A DNA stretch of 61,262 bases, from NCBI RefSeq assembly GCF_937921625.1, contig NZ_CAKZTI010000013.1, positions 1 to 61,262 on the forward strand, given 5' to 3'. This stretch comes from an uncultured Campylobacter sp. Lineage in GTDB: Bacteria > Campylobacterota > Campylobacteria > Campylobacterales > Campylobacteraceae. The notes under the pieces are model-generated. The model had not been told where the DNA came from, searched no databases, and saw only the letters and a program-made list of their open reading frames with translations. The position numbers and the translations under genes are program-made. This document shows positions 7,652-16,244 of this stretch, piece after piece. Each line of letters opens with the position of its first letter. The stretch's first letter is position 1.

Positions 7652-8685
7652 ACTTACAGACAAGCTTTTAGGTGCGCCTAAGTAGGAAACTTCAACTAGA
7701 TTAGAGATTTAAATACAGGCTTTTATGGAATTTAGACGAGGGATTTTGCGAAATTTTAGCTAGATTTGCCCGCAAAATACGGTAAGATTTTAAAATTTCA
7801 TTCGCATCGCGCTTAGATTTTCATGAAACACAAAATTTAAACGCAGGTTAGAGCAAAATTGCAATGCGAGGCTAGATAGCGTGCGGAAATTAAGCTTTAA
7901 TTTTAGATTTTGCGCAGACAGGCGCCGTTAAATTCCTTCTTTGAATTTATTAATTGGCGTGGTGGGTTTATTTTTAAATTTGGCGGCTTTTAGCTTACTT
8001 TTTTGGCAGGAGTTGCGCGAATTCTATCATGCGATTTTGGTAAAAAATTTAATGTGAAGCTTCGCGCAAACTTAAAATTTTTAGATTTGGAATTTTACCT
8101 GGATTTTGTGACTTTGAAATTTTAAAAGCTCTAACGGCTCGAAGCTTGCGTGCTAAACTAGCTTAATAAGCTATGACAAGATTTCATTAACCCGGCTCTT
8201 GTAGGTTTATACGAAATTTTAAAATTTCGTTTTGTCGGTCTCAATGTAATTCCGCTAAGTTGTTCGGAGAACGCCGTTTAGCCTATCTTGCGTGAAATTT
8301 GCGCTCAGATGAATCCTGCCCGCTCAAGTTTTAAAGCCTAGTGAAGCTTTTTGGAATTTAGCTCAGCAAAATTTGTGGTCTTAAAAATTTGCCAGCTTGG
8401 TAGAGCTTAAAGGTTCAGCAGGATTTGTACGCTTGAATGAATTTATTAGCCAAGCAATTTTATAAAATTCCGCTCGCTTTAGCTTGCGCGAAATTTTTAA
8501 AATTTCATTTCGTTAAAGCTCTTGCGCAGCTAGCTCTGCGCAGAATTTTTCAAAATTTCATTTTGCAAAGCCTTATGGCTATGCGGTTTGCGCAAATTCT
8601 ATCTAGCTTTGCCTCTAAATTTTAAAGTAGGGCTAGGCTTTTAAGATTTTATAGTTTGGGCCCAGCGGCTCGGCTCGGAGGATAA
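7652..8685. other. Gene-free spacer between modC and modB
   Basis: About 1,030 bases with no convincing gene. Every frame is broken by stops and the longest frame (8437-8625) is built from repeats of the AAATTT type. The region is packed with words such as GAAATTTT, AAAATTTC and TAAATTT, and holds an exact 20-bp palindrome at 8211-8230. It could be a decayed gene, a repeat-expanded spacer or an old insertion scar. I see no IS ends, tRNA or CRISPR repeats. Confidence 0.6.
8211..8230. repeat. Exact 20-bp palindrome with AAATTT core
   Basis: ACGAAATTTTAAAATTTCGT is self-complementary over all 20 bases. A strand fold would have almost no loop, so a cruciform or a protein site is as likely as a terminator; it is followed by TTTTG. 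It belongs to a set of related hairpins in this window (15607-15637, 25923-25960, 29894-29925). Confidence 0.7.
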
Positions 8686-9375
8686 ATGTTTGAAATTCTA
8701 AAGGGGCTCGATTACACGCCGTTTCTCGTCTCATTAAAGCTTGCGAGTTTAACGACATTTGCGTTGTTTATCATCTGCGTGCCGCTTGCGTTTTTTATGG
8801 CGAGAAAAAATTTTCGCGGCAAAAGCGTGATTGAATCGATCATCTCGCTTCCACTAGTGCTTCCGCCCTCGGTGCTAGGCTTTTACCTGCTCGTTTTTCT
8901 ATCGCCGTATTCGGTGCTAGGGGAGTTTTTTGACAAACACTTCGGACTTCGGCTCGTATTTAATTTCAGCGGGCTCGTGATCGCAAGCTGTATCTACTCG
9001 CTGCCGTTTATGTTTTCGCCGCTAGTTTCGAGCTTTCGCTCGCTTCCTCGCTCGCTTTTTTGGGCGTGCGATTCACTAGACAAGGGCTATTTTTCCAAGC
9101 TTTTTCGCGTCGCATTGCCCGCGATTCGACATTCCCTGCTTAGCGCCTTGGTGATCTGTTTCGCGCACACGATGGGTGAGTTTGGCGTCGTGCTGATGAT
9201 CGGCGGCAGCGTGAGCGAGCAGACCAAGGTTGCCTCCATTGCGATTTATGAAGCAACCGAAACGCTCGATTTTGCGCAGGCTCACGCATATTCGGCGCTG
9301 ATGCTACTCTTTAGCTTCGCCGTGCTTTTGATTATGCATTTTTTGGGCGCAAAGGGCGCGAAAATACAAGCTTAA
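8686..9375 (+). CDS. modB: ModB, molybdate ABC transporter permease
   Basis: A 229-residue inner-membrane permease with about six helices. The cytoplasmic coupling (EAA) loop is visible as RVALPAIRHSLLSALVICFA followed by HTMGEFGVVLMIGG, characteristic of ModB/CysT permeases. It should pair with ModA and ModC to import molybdate. ATG with GGAG seven bases upstream. It lies after a gene-free spacer of about 1 kb, so it may depend on its own promoter or on read-through. Confidence 0.93.
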   Translation: MFEILKGLDYTPFLVSLKLASLTTFALFIICVPLAFFMARKNFRGKSVIESIISLPLVLPPSVLGFYLLVFLSPYSVLGEFFDKHFGLRLVFNFSGLVIASCIYSLPFMFSPLVSSFRSLPRSLFWACDSLDKGYFSKLFRVALPAIRHSLLSALVICFAHTMGEFGVVLMIGGSVSEQTKVASIAIYEATETLDFAQAHAYSALMLLFSFAVLLIMHFLGAKGAKIQA

Positions 9376-9426
9376 ATCGGCTTTAAAACGAAATTTGCTA
9401 AAATCCCGCAAAATTTGGAATTTGGC

Positions 9427-12400
9427 ATGAAAAACAAAAAAGACTTCGTTACCGAAAGATTTAACGCTGCCTTGATTCTAGGCGCTGCGCTGCTTACGCT
9501 TGTAGTAGTTTGCGAGATTAGCTTTTTGCGCACTAGGATCGCTACGCAGCTTGATTTGCGGACGCGCACGGCGATTACTTTACTTAAAAATACCGACGAG
9601 TCGCTTTTTAGCGAGCTTGAAATTCTAAAAGAAAATATCCTTTCTTTGGACACAAGGCACAAAGCTGCACAAAGCGAGCTTTACGCGGATTTGATCCGCA
9701 ACGTCGTAAAATCTTCTCATAGATTTGACGCTATTTTTTATCTGCGCGCCCACGGCGCGGATCAGGAGAGCTTGGCACATTTTTCATCGGATGCGCGCAT
9801 TTCGGATCTTGGCGAGATACGGCTTGCGGATATCGCAAGCGAGCTAAAAAAGGATGAATGGGTATCACGCTATATGATGATGGACGGGGCGTGGCGATAT
9901 TTTTTAATCAAGCGTGTAAACGCTGATTCATATCTGCTAGGCTTTGCCAACACCGCTAGGCCGATTGCTAGGCTTTCTTCGCTGGGAGATATTTTGGTCT
10001 TTAACGCCGAAGGTAAATTTTTTAACGCTCCTGGCAGCGTAACCGATATATTGGGGCAGGATTTTGATTTTTCGCGTCTAGGCGAAGTGGTAAGCTTTGA
10101 AGACGAATCTGGGCTAAGCTTTGCCTATCTTGCGAAATTTGGAGATAATTTCGTAATGGCTCGCGAACGAGCCGGCTATTTTTTAGGCGCGGACGATTTT
10201 ATTGTCGTAGCGCTAGCGGCGGCTATTTTAGCTTATTTAATCCTTCTAATTTCAAATTTTACGTTTTTAAAAAAGCGCGTTTTTATCCCGCTTGCGGCAG
10301 TTCAAAACGCGCTGCGCCAAGGAGATTATCACTCCAAAATTCGCGATATAGAAGCGCTAAATCCGCTAAGCTCCGTCTTAGAAATTTCTAAATCCATAGA
10401 CGAGGTTTTGAAGTCTAATCTGCGCCACGGCGATTTTAGCCTCAGCTTTAAAGATGCGCTAAAATATAGCTCCCTTTCTGTGCTTAGCATCGATAACGTC
10501 GCAGGCACGATCGAAAGTGCTAGCAACGGTGCGCGCGAGCTTTATGGCGATGACGTCGTAGGACGGAATATATTCGCGCTGCAAGCAGGCTCGTTTTACG
10601 ATCACGCCTATCAAACCCAGCGCGCAAACTATGTCAAAGAAAACTATGTCGTAACCCGCCAAGAGACCAAAAATGGCGTCAAAGACCTTTATGTAAAAAA
10701 ATCTTATATCCGCGACGGAAGTAAAATTTCAACCCTTTTTGTGGTGCTGGATGCGTCAAAATATCGCAGATTTTATGATGAAACTAAGCAAAAATATGAG
10801 TATTTAAATCACGCGCCTATCGTTACGCTCGTGTTTGACTACACTTCGGGCAAGATCGTAGATGCTAGCAAAAATATAAAAGAGCTTTGGGGTTATGAAG
10901 CGGCGCAGTTTTTAAGCGGCGAGATAAGGCTATGGGATTTGCTGGATGAAAAGGATGCGAATGAGGCTAAAAATGAAATTTTAAACCGCTTAGCCGATAT
11001 GCCCGCAGAAGAGCTAAGCTTTTCTCAAAGCTATAAAATTCGCCACAATGACAATATCCGCTATAGCTACGAAGTGAGCATCTATGTCAAAAAGTCCGCC
11101 GCCAGGGCTGCGTTTTATTTTCAAAATATTGATGACGATGTTAAGGCGATCCGCGGCTTGCAGGAGGATTTGGACTTTTACCGCACCGTAATCGAGACTA
11201 GGAATTTTTGCACCTGCTTAATCGATCTTGACGCGCAGACGCTGTCGTTTGATAAAAATTACTTTAAAATTTTAAAATATCGCGGCAAAAGGCTAAACAC
11301 TGCGATGAGCTTCGGGGAGTTCAGTTATGAAATTTACTTCGCGGATTTAGAGAATTTCAATAAAATGATCCGCGAATGCACCGCTGGGCTTAGGAGCGAT
11401 TTTAGCTGCGAATTCCGTCTGCGAAATGCCGCTAATGCCTATACTTGGATCAGTATGCAAGGCTACGTCACTGAAAAGCACGGCTCTCACTCTCGCCTTG
11501 TAAAAACTACGCTCGAAGATATTAGCTCGCGCAAGCAGACGGAGCTGGAGCTAAATTTAAACGCCAACGTCTTTTCGCGCTCGCTAGAGGCAATCTTAAT
11601 CACAGATGAGAGCGGTCGAGTGCTGCGCGCTAATAACGCCTTTTATGAAATCACCGGCTATAGCGAAAGCCAGACCATCGGCAAAATTCCAAATTTCTTC
11701 GCTCCTACGGAGGGCGGAGCAGACGTGATGGAGAGGATTAGAAAAAATCTCGTCGGCAAACAGACCTCTTACAAAGATGAAATTTACGGACTAAAAAGAG
11801 GTGGTGGCACTTTTCCTGCGCTATTTACGGCAATTGCGATAAAGGATGATTTTTCGCTTACTTCAAATTTCATTTTGATGTTTACCGAAATTTCGCAGAT
11901 AAAGCAAAAAGAGAGCGAGCTAGCTAAGATCGCCCATCACGACGCGCTTACCGGGCTTCCAAATAGAGTGTATTTTATGAAGGCTGCGCAGAGATTTACC
12001 GCAAACTCGGGCGAAAATTCCAAGCTTATGGCGGTACTTTTCATCGATTTTGACGGCTTTAAGGCGATCAACGACACCTACGGGCACGAGGTCGGCGATA
12101 TGTTTTTGCAAGCGATCTCAAAAGCGATGAGCGGGCTATTGCGTAAAGGCGATATCTTAGCGCGCCTAGGCGGTGATGAGTTTGGAGCTATCATTGGCGA
12201 TCTGCAAAGTAAGGATGCCGCGCATGTGCTATTAGATCGTCTGCTTGGAATTTCAAAGATGAAATTTAATCTTAAAGGCAATGAGATTAGCGCAAGCATC
12301 AGCGTTGGCGCAGCGTTTTACGACGGCAGCGAAAAGATCGATTTTCCAGGACTTTTATCGCGCGCGGATAGAGCGATGTATCGCGCTAAAACGAGCGGCA

Positions 12401-13494
12401 AAAACCGCTACTGCATCTTTGAGCGCGCCGAAGCAGATGAATCTAGCGAGGAAGGGATTGCTGCGGCGATCGAAGAGGGGGAGTTTTTCGTGCTCTATCA
12501 GCCGATCATTAGCGGCGCGCAGATTTACGGATATGAGCTGCTTTTACGCTGGGATCGCGGAAAGCGCGGAATTCTTGCCCCGCAGGATTTTGCGCAGATA
12601 TTAAGCGAGCCGCGATTTGAGTTGCCGATCTCAAAATTTGCGTTTTCAAAGATGATGGAATTTAACGCTCAAACGGGCGCAAACTGCTCGATAAACGTAA
12701 GTCTAGCCGTGCTTGCAAACGACGAATTTTACGATTTCGTAGCTCACAGCTTGCGAGACAGGGCTAATGCAAAAGGCGAGTTGATGTTTGAGATAACCGA
12801 TTTTAGCGAGCGAAATTTTAAGGAATTCGCCCCTGCGCGTGGGCGTTATGCAGATCTTGGGGTTAAATTTGCTCTTAATAGCGCAAATAAAAATAATATC
12901 CCATTCCTGAATGCCCAGCCTTTCGATATCGTTAAAATCGACCGCGAGCTCTGCCTTGACATAGGCAAGAAAAAAAATGCTATCCGAACGATGGTAGAGA
13001 TCACAGGCAAGCTAAAGCGCGAGTTCGGATTTGCTCTCGGCGCTCAAGGGGTCGAAAATGCGCTGTCGCTGCGGCTCTTAAATAATCTAAAATTTAACTA
13101 TCTGCAGGGAAATTTTATCGCAAAAGCGCTGGATCGCAAAGAGATAGACGCTTTCATCGCGCGCTTTAAAGATACGCCCAAGCTCACAGCCATCGACAAA
13201 GATGAGTTTATCAGCTTTTTAAACGCGCTTGATTACAAAGAGCTTGCTTTAAGCTTCGTTTCGCGCGCCGATGCGGGCGATCTGAGCCCCGGAGAATTTG
13301 AAGGCTTTAGGGCAAAATTCGGCGAAATTTTAAACAAAACTCAAAGCGCGGGCAGCGAAAAATTTGCGCTAAATACAGAAATACGTAAGCAAATTTTAGA
13401 TATTCTTTCGCTTGATTACCGCGTTTTGGCAAGCTTCATTCAGAGCTTTAAAACGCGGCTGGATCAGTTCATAAGCGATTTGGAGGCAGCATGA
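9427..13494 (+). CDS. Membrane sensor with PAS, GGDEF and degenerate EAL domains
   Basis: A c-di-GMP signalling protein of 1,355 residues. Order: membrane helix (about 12-33), a periplasmic sensor domain of about 220 residues, a second helix (about 255-278), then at least three PAS-type domains (roughly 450-560, 575-700 and 705-825), a GGDEF domain (motif GGDEF near residue 914) and an EAL-like domain, ending in a helical tail of about 110 residues. The GGDEF site is intact, with an RKGD inhibitory I-site five residues upstream, so it is probably an active, feedback-controlled diguanylate cyclase. The EAL half keeps YELLLRW but has lost the DDFG motif (ALNSANKNN) and the later Glu (AQGVE replaces AEGVE), so it is probably not a phosphodiesterase. 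ATG at 9427 chosen over a TTG four codons upstream; the ribosome site is weak. It overlaps the next gene by four bases (ATGA). Confidence 0.88.
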   Translation: MKNKKDFVTERFNAALILGAALLTLVVVCEISFLRTRIATQLDLRTRTAITLLKNTDESLFSELEILKENILSLDTRHKAAQSELYADLIRNVVKSSHRFDAIFYLRAHGADQESLAHFSSDARISDLGEIRLADIASELKKDEWVSRYMMMDGAWRYFLIKRVNADSYLLGFANTARPIARLSSLGDILVFNAEGKFFNAPGSVTDILGQDFDFSRLGEVVSFEDESGLSFAYLAKFGDNFVMARERAGYFLGADDFIVVALAAAILAYLILLISNFTFLKKRVFIPLAAVQNALRQGDYHSKIRDIEALNPLSSVLEISKSIDEVLKSNLRHGDFSLSFKDALKYSSLSVLSIDNVAGTIESASNGARELYGDDVVGRNIFALQAGSFYDHAYQTQRANYVKENYVVTRQETKNGVKDLYVKKSYIRDGSKISTLFVVLDASKYRRFYDETKQKYEYLNHAPIVTLVFDYTSGKIVDASKNIKELWGYEAAQFLSGEIRLWDLLDEKDANEAKNEILNRLADMPAEELSFSQSYKIRHNDNIRYSYEVSIYVKKSAARAAFYFQNIDDDVKAIRGLQEDLDFYRTVIETRNFCTCLIDLDAQTLSFDKNYFKILKYRGKRLNTAMSFGEFSYEIYFADLENFNKMIRECTAGLRSDFSCEFRLRNAANAYTWISMQGYVTEKHGSHSRLVKTTLEDISSRKQTELELNLNANVFSRSLEAILITDESGRVLRANNAFYEITGYSESQTIGKIPNFFAPTEGGADVMERIRKNLVGKQTSYKDEIYGLKRGGGTFPALFTAIAIKDDFSLTSNFILMFTEISQIKQKESELAKIAHHDALTGLPNRVYFMKAAQRFTANSGENSKLMAVLFIDFDGFKAINDTYGHEVGDMFLQAISKAMSGLLRKGDILARLGGDEFGAIIGDLQSKDAAHVLLDRLLGISKMKFNLKGNEISASISVGAAFYDGSEKIDFPGLLSRADRAMYRAKTSGKNRYCIFERAEADESSEEGIAAAIEEGEFFVLYQPIISGAQIYGYELLLRWDRGKRGILAPQDFAQILSEPRFELPISKFAFSKMMEFNAQTGANCSINVSLAVLANDEFYDFVAHSLRDRANAKGELMFEITDFSERNFKEFAPARGRYADLGVKFALNSANKNNIPFLNAQPFDIVKIDRELCLDIGKKKNAIRTMVEITGKLKREFGFALGAQGVENALSLRLLNNLKFNYLQGNFIAKALDRKEIDAFIARFKDTPKLTAIDKDEFISFLNALDYKELALSFVSRADAGDLSPGEFEGFRAKFGEILNKTQSAGSEKFALNTEIRKQILDILSLDYRVLASFIQSFKTRLDQFISDLEAA

Positions 13495-14354
13495 TAGATA
13501 GCGTTAGCGCCGATTTCGATCACGAGATACCAAACGGCTCGAGGCTTTATTTCGGAAAGAGCGCACAGCTCAAGCGCGAGCTGGAAAATAAAGCGAGCGA
13601 AATCCTCGTTAAAAACGGCTTTAGCGAAATTTTAACGCCATATTTTTCATATCATCAGCACCTAAGCGTCGCGCCGCAAAAGCTTCTTAAGCTCTCCGAT
13701 CCCACGAACCACGAGCTTGCGCTTCGCGCAGACAGCACCGTGGATGTCGTGCGTATCGTGCGCAAACGGCTGAAAGACGATAAGCTAAGGCGGCTATTTT
13801 ACGTCCAGCCGACCTTCAAATACCCAAGCGACGAATTTTATCAGATCGGCGCGGAGCTAATCGGGGAGAAAAACCTGCCGCTTGCGATCAAAATCGCGCA
13901 GGAATTTTTTAAAGAATTTGATCTTATGCCCGCGCTTCAGCTGAGCAATATCGAAATTCCGAAAAAAATTTGCGAAATTTTAAACCTGCCGCTTGAAATT
14001 TTTGAAAAGGGCAAGATTGAGACGCTGCTTGAGCAAAATTTGCCTTGGCTGGATGCTACGGCTCGCGCCACGTCGCTAAAGGACGTGCAGGCTCTGCGTG
14101 CGCAGGTGCCTGAAGAGCTAAAGCCGTGTTTGGATGAAATTTTAAATTTAGGCGTAGATTACGAGTATATCCGCGTTTCGCTGCTGTATTACTCTAAAAT
14201 GCGCTATTACGACGCGCTATTTTTTAGATTTTTAGACGCGGGCGCGGTGTATTGTAACGGCGGAAATTACGAAATAGACGGGCTAAAATCCAGCGGCTTT
14301 GCGCTGCTAGTGGATGCTTTGATAGAAAAAATTATGCAAAAGGATGAAAAATGA
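13491..14354 (+). CDS. hisZ: HisZ-like ATP phosphoribosyltransferase regulatory subunit
   Basis: A 287-residue protein with a class II aminoacyl-tRNA-synthetase-like core, as in HisZ: a motif-2-like stretch (LALRADSTVDVVRIV, RLFYVQPTFKYPSDEFYQIGAELIG) and helical segments, but no anticodon-binding domain, so it is not HisRS. HisZ is the regulatory partner of short-form HisG in histidine synthesis. C. jejuni HisG is, to my knowledge, the long form that does not need HisZ, so the role here is uncertain. It overlaps the PAS-GGDEF gene by four bases and overlaps purA by four bases; adjacency to purA is conserved in Campylobacter. No other his gene is in the window. Confidence 0.8.
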   Translation: MIDSVSADFDHEIPNGSRLYFGKSAQLKRELENKASEILVKNGFSEILTPYFSYHQHLSVAPQKLLKLSDPTNHELALRADSTVDVVRIVRKRLKDDKLRRLFYVQPTFKYPSDEFYQIGAELIGEKNLPLAIKIAQEFFKEFDLMPALQLSNIEIPKKICEILNLPLEIFEKGKIETLLEQNLPWLDATARATSLKDVQALRAQVPEELKPCLDEILNLGVDYEYIRVSLLYYSKMRYYDALFFRFLDAGAVYCNGGNYEIDGLKSSGFALLVDALIEKIMQKDEK

Positions 14355-15601
14355 GTAAAGTTGACGTAGTCATCGGCGCCCAATGGGGCGATGAGGGCAA
14401 GGGCAAGATCGTAGATATGATAAGCGCGAATTACGATTTCGTATGTCGCAGCAGCGGCGGGCACAACGCGGGCCACACCATCGTCATAAACGGCGAGAAA
14501 TTTGCGCTGCATCTGGTACCCAGCGGCGTGCTTCATAAAAATATCATCAACATCATCGGAAACGGCGTCGTTATCAACCCCGACGTGCTGATTACCGAGA
14601 TGGCGCAGTTTGAAAATTTAAAGGGCAGATTTTTCATAAGCGAGAAGGCGTTTTTAAATTTACAGTACCACTCGCTGATCGATCAGGCACGCGAAAAGAG
14701 CAAGGGCGAGCTTGCGATCGGCACTACCGGCAAAGGCATAGGACCTGCGTATGCCGATAAAATCGCGCGCACGGGGCACCGCGTAGCGGAGCTTTTGGAG
14801 CCCGAAAGACTCGCCGAGGCGCTATCGCGGGATTTCGCTTCGCATGAGAGCGTTTTTGAAAAAGCGGGGGTTAAAATTCCTAGCAAGATTGAAATTTACG
14901 AGGAGCTAAAGCGCTATAAAAGCGCGCTCGAGCCATATATCGCCGATACCACGCACATGTTGTGGAAGGCGCTTGATTACGACAAGCGCGTGCTTGTAGA
15001 GGGTGCGCAAGGAAGCCTGCTTGATATCGATCACGGCACCTATCCTTACGTCACGAGCTCGACTACCATCGCGGGCGGGGCTTGCAGCGGGCTCGGGCTT
15101 GCGCCGAAAGATATCGGCACGGTGATGGGAATTTTAAAAGCCTACACCACCCGCGTGGGCAACGGCGCGTTTCCTACCGAGGATAAAGGTCCGCAGGGCG
15201 AGGCGATGCGCGAGATCGGCAAGGAGTACGGCACCACGACGGGCAGGGCGCGCCGCTGCGGCTGGTTCGACGGAGTGGCTACGAAATACGCCGTGCGCCT
15301 TAGCGGCATCGACAAGCTCGCGCTTATGAAGCTTGACGTCTTAGACGGCTTTGAGAGCATTAAAATTTGCCGCGCGTATCGCTACAAGGGTGAGGAGATC
15401 GATTATTTTCCGATCGATTTGGAAGCTGCCGAGCCGGTTTATGAGCAGATGCCGGGCTGGGACAGCGTCAAGGGAATTTCAAAATTTGAGGATCTGCCGC
15501 AAAACGCGCAAAATTATATCCGCAAAATAGAGGAGCTAAGCGGCGCGAAGGTGGGCTTTATCTCTACCAGTCCGGAAAGAAGCGACACGATAATTTTATA
15601 A
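14351..15601 (+). CDS. purA: Adenylosuccinate synthetase
   Basis: A 416-residue enzyme joining IMP and aspartate, with GTP hydrolysis, to give adenylosuccinate, the first committed step to AMP. Clear motifs: N-terminal GAQWGDEGKGKIVD (phosphate loop with the catalytic Asp), the GHNAGHTIV catalytic His region, GTTGKGIGPAYADK, the VEGAQGSLLDIDHGTYPYV block, and TTTGRARRCGWFD before the C-terminal guanine-binding KLDVLDGF. Length is normal for the family. Cytoplasmic. Four-base overlap with the upstream gene. It ends at a strong hairpin. Confidence 0.97.
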   Translation: MSKVDVVIGAQWGDEGKGKIVDMISANYDFVCRSSGGHNAGHTIVINGEKFALHLVPSGVLHKNIINIIGNGVVINPDVLITEMAQFENLKGRFFISEKAFLNLQYHSLIDQAREKSKGELAIGTTGKGIGPAYADKIARTGHRVAELLEPERLAEALSRDFASHESVFEKAGVKIPSKIEIYEELKRYKSALEPYIADTTHMLWKALDYDKRVLVEGAQGSLLDIDHGTYPYVTSSTTIAGGACSGLGLAPKDIGTVMGILKAYTTRVGNGAFPTEDKGPQGEAMREIGKEYGTTTGRARRCGWFDGVATKYAVRLSGIDKLALMKLDVLDGFESIKICRAYRYKGEEIDYFPIDLEAAEPVYEQMPGWDSVKGISKFEDLPQNAQNYIRKIEELSGAKVGFISTSPERSDTIIL

Positions 15602-15606
15602 AATCG

Positions 15607-15637
15607 GGCGGAATTTTAAGAATTTTAAAATTCCGCC
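15607..15637. terminator. Hairpin downstream of purA
   Basis: A 13-bp perfect stem (GGCGGAATTTTAA with TTAAAATTCCGCC) and a five-base loop, starting six bases after the purA stop. There is no long T tract after it, so termination may be weak or it may act on either strand. It shares the AATTTTAA core with other hairpins in this window. Confidence 0.55.
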
Positions 15638-15692
15638 GTTTGCAAACGCGGGCGGCGAGACCGCTCATAGAACTGAATTTAAAGGAACGATC

Positions 15693-16244
15693 ATGCGAAT
15701 ACGACTACCACACGTGCCATATATCGCGCATAAAATAGCGCTGGATCTGCTAAACTCGGGCTGCGTTACGCTTAGTGCGGGCATAGAGCCCGTCGCCAAG
15801 GAAGCGGACGAGATCATAAGGGCCGATCTGCAAAAAGAAAGAGCGATAGACGAGCGCGCAAACGAGCTGATAGATGAGCGCATAAGCGAGCTAGATGAGA
15901 TGAGCGTGAATAAAAAAGATATGTTTTGGCTCATTAAACGCCACATCGCAAACGACGAGAATTTCGAGCTAAATTTTGAGGATCGCTACGGCACCATATC
16001 GCATAAAATTTTAGAAACCGTTTGGAAGAAAAATTTGATCGATTATAAAGTCTCGGAAAACAGGCTAAAGACGATAATTTATAACGCGATCGAGGAGTAT
16101 TTGAAAAGCTACCAAAAGATCGAGGACGAGGTCTATGAAAAGATCGATGGCTACAAGCAAAAATTGATCCCAGGTACCGAAGAATACGAGCTTGTGTTTG
16201 AAAAGCTCTACGAAGAGGAGCTAAGAAAACGGGGCATGCTGTAA
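15693..16244 (+). CDS. DUF507 family protein
   Basis: A 183-residue cytoplasmic protein of the DUF507 family, common in Epsilonproteobacteria and in the same neighbourhood in C. jejuni. It begins MRIRLPHVPYIAHKIALDLL. The middle is strongly charged and helical (repeated ERA/DER and ELDEM stretches), followed by a paired helical domain that ends EELRKRGML. No catalytic motif is visible and the function is unknown. Start ATG with AAAGGA. Its TAA shares a base with the carA ATG, so the two genes are coupled. Confidence 0.85.
   Translation: MRIRLPHVPYIAHKIALDLLNSGCVTLSAGIEPVAKEADEIIRADLQKERAIDERANELIDERISELDEMSVNKKDMFWLIKRHIANDENFELNFEDRYGTISHKILETVWKKNLIDYKVSENRLKTIIYNAIEEYLKSYQKIEDEVYEKIDGYKQKLIPGTEEYELVFEKLYEEELRKRGML

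Noticed and set aside
8437..8625. 62-codon plus-strand frame in the modC-modB spacer
   Set aside because: It is composed of repeated AAATTT-type words, has no ribosome site and no protein-like pattern.
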